Below, piece by piece: positions 30,815 through 40,509 of a DNA stretch of 64,000 nucleotides. The notes beneath the pieces are model-generated. The model was given only the letters and a program-made list of their open reading frames with translations, was not told the origin of the DNA and ran no database searches. Every line of letters begins with the position of its first letter. Within the stretch, counting starts at the first letter, position 1. Position numbers and translations under genes: made by a program. Origin of the DNA: Metridium senile (Eukaryota > Cnidaria > Anthozoa > Actiniaria > Metridiidae); NCBI GenBank assembly GCA_949775045.1, contig OX459108.1, positions 8,125,961 to 8,189,960 on the forward strand, read 5' to 3'.

Positions 30815-31711
30815 TCACAAAGACTGAACACGAATATAATTTCGAAACGCGTTAGTTTTCCAACGACCTAAAATTCTAATTTGCGCATCAGACATCCCTT
30901 TACTTGCAGCATGCGAAGCAGCACCGATACGAAAACTATGGCCTTTATAACGAGATGGGTCTAGAGAGCAAGATTTAAGCACGATAGAAAGTTTAGATGA
31001 AAAGTAAGCACGTGAGACCGGAGAAAAATCTACAAACCTAAAGAGAGGCCCTGGTGTGTCACCTCGCAATTTAAGATAATTAAGCAAAAATTTTACCGGA
31101 CAAAAATTGTTGGCACGTGAAATACTAATTGAAGATGGTGTCTGGTTATAAGAATGCTTATAATGATAAAAAAGTACCTTAAGGCTTTCGACCTCGCCCC
31201 GAGAATTAGTGAGCTTAGATAGTTGATGCAATTGGATGTTATGGCCTGACGAGGATTGAGTTATCTCACCGACCCGAGAAAAAGTATGAAATGCAAATAA
31301 ACACATAGCTTGAAAAAGGCAAATATTGTATTGTGATTCAGACAATCGCGCAGATGCTGATACTATTTGATGAAGAAGGAACAAAGTGATTGGTAAACGG
31401 CTATCTAAACGAGAATCAATCTTAGAATAACCCTTCATCATTTGTGAAACGATAAAATTCTTTGAAGGATCCGGAAACCCATGCAATTTATGAAAATAGC
31501 CTAAACAAGACAATTGAGTAGCAACAGTGGAAGAAGCATATTGACAATCATATAGATGCGCTACAAAAAGAGAAATAGTAGGAGGAGAAAAGGGGAGTTG
31601 TATAGGGACACCAGGAAAAGTTTTACGAAAAAACATACAAAAAAGCTGCCATGCTCGCCTATAGGTAGGTAATGAAGAAGGTTGTAAGCTAGACTGTAGA
31701 AGCTTGTCCAT
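30815..31711 (-). CDS. Ngaro tyrosine recombinase (298 aa)
   Basis: An intact lambda-integrase-type recombinase that should integrate the circular cDNA. The N-terminal half resembles a SAM-like core-binding region. The catalytic half shows the first Arg in FHTFSRVGEI, the H-x-x-R box HSFRIGAASHAA, the GRW motif and the nucleophile Tyr in FRNYIRV near the C-terminus. The ATG overlaps the RT stop codon by one base (TAATG), suggesting termination-reinitiation. Confidence 0.92.
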   Translation of the reverse strand: MDKLLQSSLQPSSLPTYRRAWQLFCMFFRKTFPGVPIQLPFSPPTISLFVAHLYDCQYASSTVATQLSCLGYFHKLHGFPDPSKNFIVSQMMKGYSKIDSRLDSRLPITLFLLHQIVSASARLSESQYNICLFQAMCLFAFHTFSRVGEITQSSSGHNIQLHQLSKLTNSRGEVESLKVLFYHYKHSYNQTPSSISISRANNFCPVKFLLNYLKLRGDTPGPLFRFVDFSPVSRAYFSSKLSIVLKSCSLDPSRYKGHSFRIGAASHAASKGMSDAQIRILGRWKTNAFRNYIRVQSL

Positions 31712-33468
31712 TATGGGTGCCAGTTCTGTGGCTGCAGTATTAAAGGGATGTCTGTTGGCGACTTGTCCATGCCTTTCGGAGCTAATTGCTGAAACCGATG
31801 CATCTGTAACCGAGATAATGAATCAGCTAGACCATTATGTATACCTTTGACATGTTTTGCTTTAAACATGATGTTGTACTGTAAACATACAAGGACTAAC
31901 TTTCTAACATAGAACATAAGGTGTTTATCCTTGCAAGACTGCTTGTTTATAGCATGTACTATTGCCTCATTATCAGTAAAAAACAAAATGCACTGGTTTC
32001 GCATCAGCTTACCCCAAAGACACAGACTAAGTACTATAGGATAAAACTCAAGGACTGCTATATTAAAACTAGTCCACTCTACAGGCCAGGACCCATAGCA
32101 CCATTTAGATCCGAAAATGGCACCAAAACCCAAAGAGCCAGATGCATCAGTAAAAAGATTTAAATGCTCCGAATTATACCACTGGTCCTCCAAAAAGAAA
32201 GATTTGCCATTAAAACCACATAAAAATGATTGCCAAACAGCCAAATCAGCTTTAACTTCATTATTGATGCGAATGTAGTGGTAGGGATAAGTCACCCCAA
32301 TAGTTAAGTCAATTAACCGACGTAAGAAAGCACGTCCAGGTGTTACCACAGAACAAGCAAAATTTAGTAATCCTGTCAAAGATTGTATATCACGAAGTAT
32401 GGCTTTCTTTTTATGGAGAAGCAAGGATATGGCAGCCAAACATTTATCTAATTTGTCCTGAGGCAGACGTGCTTCGTATTGGACAGAATCTAGCTCTATT
32501 CCTGCAAAAGCTAATACCTGACTAGGACCACATGTTTTTTCTGGTGCTATGGGCACGCCCACAAATTCACAAAATTTTGTAAACAATGATAGCTGAGACT
32601 TACAACTATCAAATGTTGGTGCTATAATTAAGAAATCATCTAACAAATGAATCATGTGTTGAATATTAAAGTTATTACGAGCAACCCATTCCAAAGCAGT
32701 ACTAAGCAATTCAAATGTTTTACAGGAACTAGAGCAGCCCATTGGCATACACTTATCATAATAAAATTGACCTTTCCATTCCATTCCGAGCAAGCTATAA
32801 TCGTGAGGAGAAATGGGAATAATCCTGAAAGCATTCTTAATGTCAGTTTTGGCTAGAAAACACCCCCTACCAAGTGCCTTAATATGGGATATGGCGTCAG
32901 CTATAGTGGCATAACATACTCTAGAAAATTCCTCGGCTATGCCATCATTAATTGAGCTACCATGAGGAAATGACAAATGGTGAATTAAACGAAATTCACC
33001 AACTGCTTTCTTTGGAACTAGACCCAAAGGTGAAATACAAAAGGGGGAAAAGGGTGGAGAAACAAATGGCCCTGCTAAGCGACCTAAACTTATCTCTTTT
33101 TGTATTTTCTTGTCAGCAGCTGATGGATTTTTCACAGCGCTTGCTAAGTTGTTAGCAGTACAGGAAACCCTCTTACCCCCAAAGTTTAAAGAAAAACCTA
33201 CAGTAAAGCCCGAAATGAGTTGCTCAGTAAATTTAGGATTATAATTAGAAAGAAAAGGTTCCAACCTATCGATTCTAACTGGGGTAGGCAGTTCATTTCG
33301 CAGTGGTGGAAGAATTGACAGGTTGGGAGGGCAAACTGGGCTTGACAGGCTGGGAGGGCAAACGGGACTCATTCCGGGGCGCACGAACAGTACATGATTT
33401 AGCGGGATGCGCTCCTTCACACTTCTGGCAGAAATGCTTGTACGAGCAGCCTGCACAAGACGCACCAC
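31711..33468 (-). CDS. Ngaro reverse transcriptase-RNase H (585 aa)
   Basis: RT blocks are GEFRLIHHLSFPHGSSINDG, FLAKTDIKNAFRIIPI, MPMGCSSSCKTFE and the active site HLLDDFLII (about residue 278). RNase H follows with LFTDASGSLGFGAIFG, FFTDNEAIVHA and KHVKGIHNGLADSLSRL. The frame overlaps the gag frame by 176 bp in a different frame; a frameshift or internal start is likely, so the true start may not be the ATG at 33,468. No disabling stop seen. Confidence 0.92.
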   Translation of the reverse strand: MVRLVQAARTSISARSVKERIPLNHVLFVRPGMSPVCPPSLSSPVCPPNLSILPPLRNELPTPVRIDRLEPFLSNYNPKFTEQLISGFTVGFSLNFGGKRVSCTANNLASAVKNPSAADKKIQKEISLGRLAGPFVSPPFSPFCISPLGLVPKKAVGEFRLIHHLSFPHGSSINDGIAEEFSRVCYATIADAISHIKALGRGCFLAKTDIKNAFRIIPISPHDYSLLGMEWKGQFYYDKCMPMGCSSSCKTFELLSTALEWVARNNFNIQHMIHLLDDFLIIAPTFDSCKSQLSLFTKFCEFVGVPIAPEKTCGPSQVLAFAGIELDSVQYEARLPQDKLDKCLAAISLLLHKKKAILRDIQSLTGLLNFACSVVTPGRAFLRRLIDLTIGVTYPYHYIRINNEVKADLAVWQSFLCGFNGKSFFLEDQWYNSEHLNLFTDASGSLGFGAIFGSKWCYGSWPVEWTSFNIAVLEFYPIVLSLCLWGKLMRNQCILFFTDNEAIVHAINKQSCKDKHLMFYVRKLVLVCLQYNIMFKAKHVKGIHNGLADSLSRLQMHRFQQLAPKGMDKSPTDIPLILQPQNWHP

Positions 33469-34363
33469 GGTTAAATTTAAAACAGTAACCCTTAACCTGA
33501 CTGTAATTCAGTTTTGGTCTAGGCTGGTTAAAAGGTACAACTGGCTTTGTGCTTGCCATCTGATGGGAGCGCATCCACAACTCCCAATGAATATTCGTCC
33601 ATGGAAAAGAGGCCGGCTGCGACTGACGCAAAAAACGGAAGTTCTCGTCATAAAAGCGCCAGTTATGCCCCCTGACTGCCAAGTCCTGCACCACTTCACA
33701 ATATTTCATGAGGGCCGGGGCCTCATGAGGAAATTTTTGTGAAAAAACACCAACAAAAACATGAAAAGCCTTAACCCAACTATCAATATTCCGGATCTTG
33801 ATTGTTCTAGTTACTGGTTCAAGGCACATGGCCTGTGCATCATTTTGGGCAGAAATAGTGATTTGATACTTTCCCTCTGACACAGGGTTACTTAATAACA
33901 TGCCAAAATCAAAATATTCATTGGCCCATATTTTAGCTCTAATTTTATCAGATACCCGAGCGTCAATAGCGAGGCTCGGGGAAGTAAATAAAGTTTCAGG
34001 GAGCTGTACTGAGGACTGCGGCTCACCTGACAGCAGGGATTGCATGGCTCCTACTGATGCTGAACTTAAACTGTGGGCTGTCTGTTCCGGACCAGTGACA
34101 GTAGCGGTTTCCAGCAAAGCGGGGGCTGGCGTAGAAATCACAGTGGACTGACGGTTTGACAGTTGCTCCACCACCCTCTGAACGATGGCATCGACCAGTC
34201 CCTCTGGCCTCTGACTTTCACTAGTAGGTGTAGGGATGGCTGTGGAGGTGGCCTCCTCAACTCCCGGTTGGGAGGAATTAGTCGAAGGGCGACCACGTTT
34301 GTTTCCACTTGTTGAGCGTGGGCGAGATGAACGGGTTCGTTTAAAAGGCATGATGTTCTGCAA
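33293..34363 (-). CDS. Ngaro Gag-like protein (356 aa)
   Basis: It has a basic N-terminus (FKRTRSSRPRSTSGNKRGRP), a Ser/Thr/Pro-rich linker, a conserved central domain (DSWVKAFHVFVGVFSQKFPH) and a Cys/His cluster (CFKFNRGASCAGC, then CQKCEGAHPAKSC) near the C-terminus. The position upstream of RT and the Cys cluster fit the nucleocapsid-like first ORF of Ngaro/DIRS elements. A short proline-rich repeat (LPSQPVKPSLPSQPVN) precedes the stop. Confidence 0.85.
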   Translation of the reverse strand: MQNIMPFKRTRSSRPRSTSGNKRGRPSTNSSQPGVEEATSTAIPTPTSESQRPEGLVDAIVQRVVEQLSNRQSTVISTPAPALLETATVTGPEQTAHSLSSASVGAMQSLLSGEPQSSVQLPETLFTSPSLAIDARVSDKIRAKIWANEYFDFGMLLSNPVSEGKYQITISAQNDAQAMCLEPVTRTIKIRNIDSWVKAFHVFVGVFSQKFPHEAPALMKYCEVVQDLAVRGHNWRFYDENFRFLRQSQPASFPWTNIHWELWMRSHQMASTKPVVPFNQPRPKLNYSQVKGYCFKFNRGASCAGCSYKHFCQKCEGAHPAKSCTVRAPRNESRLPSQPVKPSLPSQPVNSSTTAK

Positions 34364-34590
34364 AAGAAAATTAAAAAGGGGGCAGATACCAAACCCACAA
34401 ATACATTTGAATTAACACAAAATTCCATTGGATGAAAAGAAATTAGCAATCCCAAAAGATCGGGTAAAACTGAACTAAACAAATTAATTCAAAACAACAT
34501 CCTTACAAGTTGAAACTGTAAGACATAAAAACCGGTTGCTGGAAAATTGCAATCAATGAACATCCACCCAATAATGTATAACAAAAGAAA

Positions 34591-35370
34591 TCGCTATCAT
34601 GGGATAGATTGCGAGACTCAACGCCGAGTAAAATAAAAAAGAGTTTAAAGTCACTAAAACAGCGACATCTCCCCGAGCCACAAGGTTTAATAAAACAAGC
34701 CCATACAATAGACGAGAAAAACCTGTCAGACATAAAGTCGACGCGGTGCTTTTCATAATTCGTCATTATAAGACTTAAAAATGTGAATCACCTCAAATAA
34801 ACAGCCAACGAAAGAAATAAATTCAATTCAATAACGGCTAAAAGTAAGCTTATAACAAGCTTACTAGAAGTGAAATAACAATCACATTACAACAAACTCT
34901 GCAACCCGGTTCGATTCTTAAACTCGAAGCAATGAAAGCGCGCGTAAAATTCGCCATGATAACTGCGATAACGAAGGATATCGCTATCATGGGATAGATT
35001 GCGAAACTAAAATCCGAGTAAAATTAAAAAGAGTTTAAAGTCACTACAACAGCGACATCTCCCCGAGCCACAAGGTTTAATAAAACAAACCCATACAATA
35101 GACGAGAAAAACCTGTCAGACATAAAGTCGACGCGGTGCTTTTCATAATTCGTCATTATAGGACTTAAAAATGTGAATCACCTCAAATAAACAGCCAACG
35201 AATGAAATAAATTTAATTCAATAACGGCTAAAAGTAAGCTTACAACAAGCTTACTAGAAGTGAAATAACAATCACATTACAAAAAACCCTGCAACCCGGT
35301 TCGACTCTTAAACCCGAAACAATGAAAGCGCGCGTAAAATAGCGCCACGATAACTACGATACAAAAGGTA
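34591..35370. repeat. 390-bp tandem duplication inside the Ngaro element
   Basis: TCGCTATCATGGGATAGATT starts copies at 34,591 and 34,981. They stay nearly identical through GAAAGCGCGCGTAAAAT and beyond. The right copy contains the last codons of the hydrolase ORF; the left copy carries the corresponding orphan tail. A recent duplication of the hydrolase-gag spacer. Confidence 0.9.
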
Positions 35371-35937
35371 TTGACCCGTGGAATTCAAATGAACCCCATC
35401 GTCTAAATAAAAAGACTTATCAGGGCTAGAGAAATTACTATGACGCCAACAAAAAGTGTTAGGTAAAGGTTCAAGAACCACATCAAGGTAATGATTCAAT
35501 AGCCGAGCGCGTTCGAAGAACTTATCTGCATGAACATACGAGCGACCACGTGGGATAGTATGACAAACGCCGACCGCACATACCGAAAATTGATCGAAAA
35601 GTAAATTCACTAACTCTTCAATAGCCGATCCTACTACTTCTGGAGTAGAAAAAGAAAGATCATTCGTTCCTATTTCCAAAATAATTATATCAGGCGAATG
35701 CCGACGCACAAATGACAAATCAAAAGAGCAAAGCTTTTGAACAGTTCGACCGCCAATACCGTGTAAACAAACCGAAGCGGTGCCGTTCAACGAGAAATCA
35801 TGAGATGCCCTCGAGTCAAAACCTGAGCTAAGATCGCTATTAAGCCGTTTAACAAAAGAATGACCTAAGATAAGAACTTTTGGAACTGAATGAAAAGCCA
35901 TTAAATCAAAAAACAATGAGAAAGCGTGGCGATTCAA
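35308..35937 (-). CDS. Ngaro SGNH (GDSL-type) hydrolase (209 aa)
   Basis: The blocks of the SGNH fold are in order: nucleophile Ser in PKVLILGHSFVKRL, a Gly-rich block (HGIGGRTVQKL), Asn in IILEIGTNDLSF, and the Asp-His pair in YLDDGVHLNSTGQYLL. An esterase-like hydrolase ORF is a known hallmark of many Ngaro elements; its role in the cycle is unknown. Here it is 5'-most in the element. Confidence 0.88.
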   Translation of the reverse strand: MNRHAFSLFFDLMAFHSVPKVLILGHSFVKRLNSDLSSGFDSRASHDFSLNGTASVCLHGIGGRTVQKLCSFDLSFVRRHSPDIIILEIGTNDLSFSTPEVVGSAIEELVNLLFDQFSVCAVGVCHTIPRGRSYVHADKFFERARLLNHYLDVVLEPLPNTFCWRHSNFSSPDKSFYLDDGVHLNSTGQYLLYRSYRGAILRALSLFRV

Positions 35938-36323
35938 GGGTCAAACTGAGTTCAAACAAAGACTAACTCGTAATCGGACAATACTAATTAGCAGAAATAT
36001 TCCTTAACAACAAGTTCGCAATAGAAACAACTCTATCTTAAAGGAAAATAAACATGAATAACATGAAATTTACCTGATACACAGTGATAAAGTAGAGTAC
36101 TTGAAAGTGACTTGTTGACTGTAGGAAGGATTTCGCAGCAGACTGACCACGCTGTCACGCCTGGCTGGATATATATACTCCCTATAGGGGGTATCAATCC
36201 CACACAATGGTATGACTCCCCATCAAATCCCCGGATGTTGCTGTTACGTATTACAATTGCGTTACTTAAACTATCTCCAAGACAACCATAAAAATTCTAT
36301 TTGTTTCAAATATTTTGTTTATG

Positions 36324-36702
36324 CCCAAAAATTAAATAAAAACATGTTCCAAAGTTCATGAATCATTAAACATATTTTCCATTCCCAATATGAACAAGGG
36401 AGTATAAAACATGTCCAGCTTTGTAAATCCAATTTAATTAAGGTTACAGAAAACCTAATCACATGAAAGAGCAGTATACATTTGGCTTACTGACCAAGTT
36501 TCGCAATCTAAACACTGCCAAAACAAGCTAAGAGAAAAATTTATCCCTCAAAAATGTCCATCCAACCATACATTCTTTGTAATTTCGTTGCAATTTCCCC
36601 AAACTAAATCAACTTTGATTTTTAATTGGATAAATTTTAAAAACTTGGTTCCAGTCCCTTCTTTGTTTTTGGAATTGCACAACAACAAGTTTGTAAACAT
36701 AC
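36324..36702. other. Intron remainder between Ngaro element and exon c
   Basis: AT-rich with no feature beyond the donor of exon c. Confidence 0.5.
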
Positions 36703-36942
36703 CTCCAACAGCCTCGTCTTGACCAATTAAGGCCATAGCAACTCTCACGGCAGTTGTCTTGCCTGAAACAGGCTTTCCCCATGCCATTATAAGTGGCACC
36801 CCATCAAAAAGGTTGCATAGCTGTTCATAATGAACAGCTAGGCCAACTCCACCTATTGCAAGCAAGGCAGATGGAAAATTGGATCCCATGTATTGGTGCA
36901 TTACAGAGATTATCCTTTTGAGGGGTTCATTACTGAGATTTC
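36703..36942 (-). CDS. ATPase gene exon c with Walker A
   Basis: Acceptor TTTCTTTTTCAG, donor GTATGTTT, 240 nt, phase 1 in and 1 out. It encodes SNEPLKRIISVMHQYMG, FPSALLAIGGVGLAVHYEQL and AWGKPVSGKTTAVRVAMALI. The P-loop GKPVSGKTT with the preceding hydrophobic helices recalls the DUF927/phage-helicase-like ATPase group. A paralogous exon lies at 19,334-19,574. Confidence 0.75.
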
Positions 36943-37199
36943 CTGAAAAAGAAAGAAAAGATAATTATAGATCTGTATAGGTAATGGGACTACATGCTGT
37001 TCAATTTGGAGGAAAAAATTCCAAGGACTGCCAAAATTGGATGAGGCCAATATATAGACCCTCAGAGGAATTTTCTGTCAGAGGAATTTTTTTCATCCAA
37101 TTATTTCCAAATTTGGCATGCAAGCATGTAGTCCCTATTGCAGATTAATCAGTCATAAAGCACACAAACTTAAGCTTAAGTTAAGAAAGTAGAAATAGC

Positions 37200-37800
37200 A
37201 AATCAGTTGATCAGTGCTAGGGACAGTTGATCACAACTAGGGACAGTTGATCAGTGCTAGGGACAGTTGATCAGTGCTAGGGACAGTTGATCACAGCTAG
37301 GGACAGTTGATCAGTGCTAGAGACAGTTGATCAGGGCTAGGGACAGTTGATCACACTTAGGGACAGTTGATCAGTGCTAGGGACAGTTGATCAGTGCTAG
37401 GGACAGTTGATCACAGCTAGGGACAGTTGATCAGTGCTAGGGACAGTTGATCAGGGCTAGGGACAGTTGATCACAGTTAGGGACAGTTGATCAGTGCTAG
37501 GGACAATTGATCAGTGCTAGGGACAGTTGATCAGTGCTAGGGACAGTTGATCACAGCTAGGGACAGCTGATCAGTGCTGGGGACAGATGATCAGGGCTAG
37601 GGACAGATGATCAGGGCAAGGGACGGTTGATCAGGGCAAGGGACAGGTAATGGTGGTCAGGGACAGTTGATCCTACTATAGGATACTATGTGGACGAGTG
37701 AGTACAAGAATTAGTCGGCGACTATATGGCAGGCGACTATATGGCAGGCGACTATATGTATGGGCGACTATATGGCATGTTGGCATGAAGTATATACCCT
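37200..37800. repeat. Intronic 20-bp minisatellite, inverted relative to the 19.9-kb array
   Basis: About 23 units of GATCAGTGCTAGGGACAGTT (reverse of the 19.9-kb unit) run from 37,208 to about 37,672. They are followed by the shared flank (GGATACTATGTGGACGAGTG and several GGCGACTATATGGC units) to about 37,795. It sits between ATPase exons b and c. Confidence 0.9.
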
Positions 37801-38092
37801 CTTCACTGCAAACAGCAACCCGTGACCGAGAGAGCCTGGGAACTTGATAGTGAACAATATCACTGTCACTTTCTGTCACTGTCAAGTTCACATGCTGCTC
37901 GACTCAGATTTAGCCATGCCCTCTCGACAATCAGATTCAATGCCATTAGTAAAATGTATAATAATGCACAGTGGGCTGTGGGTTATATTGTAACTTGTCA
38001 TGTAATACTCTAGTTTTTTTTTCTTTTGTAATACCATATGCAAAAAGTGTGAATATATATTTGATTTCATTTGAAGAATAACAGGTACGTAC

Positions 38093-38249
38093 CCCCTGTT
38101 ATATTGTGAAGAAAAGGCATCTTCTTCTCCTCACCCATGATGACGTACTCCATCTGTTCTTCTGGTATTGGATTTCCATCACCATCAATCTGAACTTCTT
38201 GGTTAAATACCCAGACTTCTTTTTCAGTACAAGGCTGCTTTCCAATAAG
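38093..38249 (-). CDS. ATPase gene exon b
   Basis: Acceptor AATTTTTCACAG, donor GTACGTAC, 157 nt, phase 0 in and 1 out. It encodes EKEVWVFNQEVQIDGDGNPI and EEQMEYVIMGEEKKM. The beta-rich segment before the P-loop exon fits the N-terminal half of DUF927-like proteins, but this assignment is by position and feel only. Confidence 0.65.
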
Positions 38250-38822
38250 CTGTGAAAAATTTGAAATCGAATATTGAAAATTAATGACAACTAGATGCTC
38301 TAAGAGCGTTTACTCGGGCTACTGAACAGAACGCTTTCATTAAAAAAGTATAAATCCAAACGTTCTTACTACTTTGCCGTCATTTTTGCATTATGTCTAT
38401 CAGCACATACATGTGTTAAAAAACGTGTCCTGTAGATACAAAATTCATAAAAAAATAACAAAGCGCATAATAAAATAACGCAGACACCGTTTTGAAGTTA
38501 ATGAATTTTTTAACTAGGTCTGACTAGGTTTTCTGCCGTTTGGTTAAATATTTCGGGAAAATAAACTTATTGATTTCGTTAAAATAGTAATATCATTAAA
38601 ACTAAATATTATTAAAACCAATAATGAAAACTAAATCATTGTTTATTAAGCTTTAAGAATATATATACTTTATTGGGAATATATTTAAACTGTATGCAGT
38701 ACGCGACTTTCAAAAAGACACCTTGATTTTGTCCCATGATACCTTAATGTTCTTGCATTCAGTCAGGTAATGAGATGTTAGTCCAGACCATCTTTCACCA
38801 TGTTCTTCTGTAAGCTTTTTTA
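38250..38822. other. Intron, nothing recognised
   Basis: AT-rich sequence between exon b and the 1.1-kb duplicated block. Confidence 0.5.
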
Positions 38823-39920
38823 TAGCTGTGTTGAACTGTTGCCCAGACCTCTCATTAGTCAGATAGCACGGACATTACAGGCTATTTTTCAGTTTCACTG
38901 CTCTTCCTGTGGTAATCAATTCTTTATTTCTGCTTCGATTGCTAATGCTATTGACTGTTGCTGCATTCGCAGCTTCCCTTGCAAAGTTAACTGTAACTTT
39001 CCAGTTAGCCACACCAGCAAGGCTTTTAAGTTCCTAATTGAAGAAATTGAGTTATAAATCAAATAAGTAGTACAGCCTCAATGGAAGTCCAAGGGGTGAC
39101 TTGCACAAGCGACATGTCTCCTCATCTGGAATGATAACCAAGGACCACCAATCCATCTTGAATTGCATCAGGAGTAAAATATACAATATTGAAGCAGTTT
39201 AATAGACCCATTCAGCTTCAATGTTTATTTTTCCATTTCAAACCATGTGTTCATTCCCTTTTAATCATTTGTTATATATATATATTTTAATACTTGACAT
39301 AAAAGAACATTTCTCAGGGGAATGCGCCATGTTGTCTGAAATAGGCAATTTAACTAAAAAGGTCTATTGATCTGAGTTAGGTTATAGAGAAGGTTACATG
39401 AATTAATATTCAAATTAAATTTTTAATGTCAAACAAATTTGTAACACAATGACGTTTGAAATGGTCACTGCATGCAAGACAAAAAATCTAATTAATGGCA
39501 AAATGTTTTTTTAAAGAGAGAAATAAAATAGAATTAATGCACAACAAATAACACTCCTTAACAAACAAGCTTAATTCATTTTTGAATTTTAAGTGTTTTT
39601 CTTTACTTTTCTCCTAATCGGTGATGTTGGGGCATTACAAAATCAAACTATTATTTATCAAAAGACTTTTACATACCAAACTTAAACGATCAATTAGTGT
39701 AGCTGCATCAAGGTGTTGCGCTTTGTTCAGAACTGGCACTGGTATAGTATGTGGCAATGTTGGAGAAAAATTTGAAACGATTATTGAAGCTCTCCTGATA
39801 TAAGTGTATGTGCTGGTATCTGGCTCTGGAGACAGTTCTGCTAGGCCACTGGTTGAGGGGGTAGAAGTAATAACCTGTGCACTAGTAGTGGCTACACTAT
39901 CCTGGCTTGTTTCTGAGTGG
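38823..39920. repeat. Copy 2 of the 1.1 kb direct duplication
   Basis: Partner of 6,711-7,804. Here the block is in the intron and exon directly upstream of ATPase exon b, so this is likely the original locus and the 6.7-kb copy the derivative. Confidence 0.85.
39677..39912 (-). CDS. ATPase gene exon a, Ser/Thr/Pro-rich
   Basis: Acceptor CTCCACTCAG, donor GTATGTAAAA, 236 nt, phase 1 in and 0 out, joining exon b in frame. It encodes TSAQVITSTPSTSGLAELSP and then LNKAQHLDAATLIDRLSL. The low-complexity part looks like a disordered linker. Upstream exons were not found. Confidence 0.6.
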
Positions 39921-40500
39921 AGAACACAGAGGATGGCATGCTGATGTATGCAGATTTTTCTGGACTTAACTTTTTTGCCAGAGCCAAACAAAGTATTACA
40001 AGTCTTAAGCCTGGTTCCCATATAATCGCTACGATAGCAAGGATCGCTGTGATGGTGCTTTGGTTTTGTGAAATATTAAAAATATCACTGCAGACTAATG
40101 GTTGAAGCTTAAATTTGACAAAATAAACCTAAACATAAAAAATCAGTGTCGATTTTGTTTAATCACAAAGAACTCTGAGCTATATGCTGATGGCCAAACA
40201 TGATTTTTGGTGATCGTATCGATCATATGGAAACCAGGATTTAATGGAACACCTAAAGTTCATGTCAGTAGTAAGCACCCCCTGTATAGCACCTAATTGA
40301 TATTCTGTATTTTATAAAACCTGTTCGGAATATAGGAAATAAAACGGAGTTATGGTTTTGAAAGAAATTCCGATCATAACTGCGAAGTTGGCGTAACACG
40401 TGCGGTTGTTATAGAAATCACAATGTACGAAGTGATAATAGTTACAGCAGGTGGCCAGTAGAATGTATTGTTTAGTTTGATCAGATATTATAATTTAGAA
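39921..40500. other. Non-coding interval
   Basis: No supported exon between ATPase exon a and the DIRS fragment. Confidence 0.4.
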
Positions 40501-40509
40501 TGTTATCAA

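Larger units (their letters stand above)
29564..36323 (-). mobile_element. Ngaro-type tyrosine-recombinase retrotransposon, structurally complete
   Basis: The 6.76-kb element lies in the intron between ATPase exons c and d, same strand. Its ends form split direct repeats: A1 36,101-36,323, coding region, B1 30,081-30,326, A2 29,858-30,080, B2 29,564-29,809. A1 and A2 are 223 bp each, B1 and B2 246 bp each, and B1 abuts A2, which is the classic A1-B1-A2-B2 order. It encodes SGNH hydrolase, Gag, RT-RNase H and tyrosine recombinase, all open. Both outer borders and the B1/A2 joint carry TTTATG, a likely recombination core. No methyltransferase is seen, which separates it from DIRS. Confidence 0.92.
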
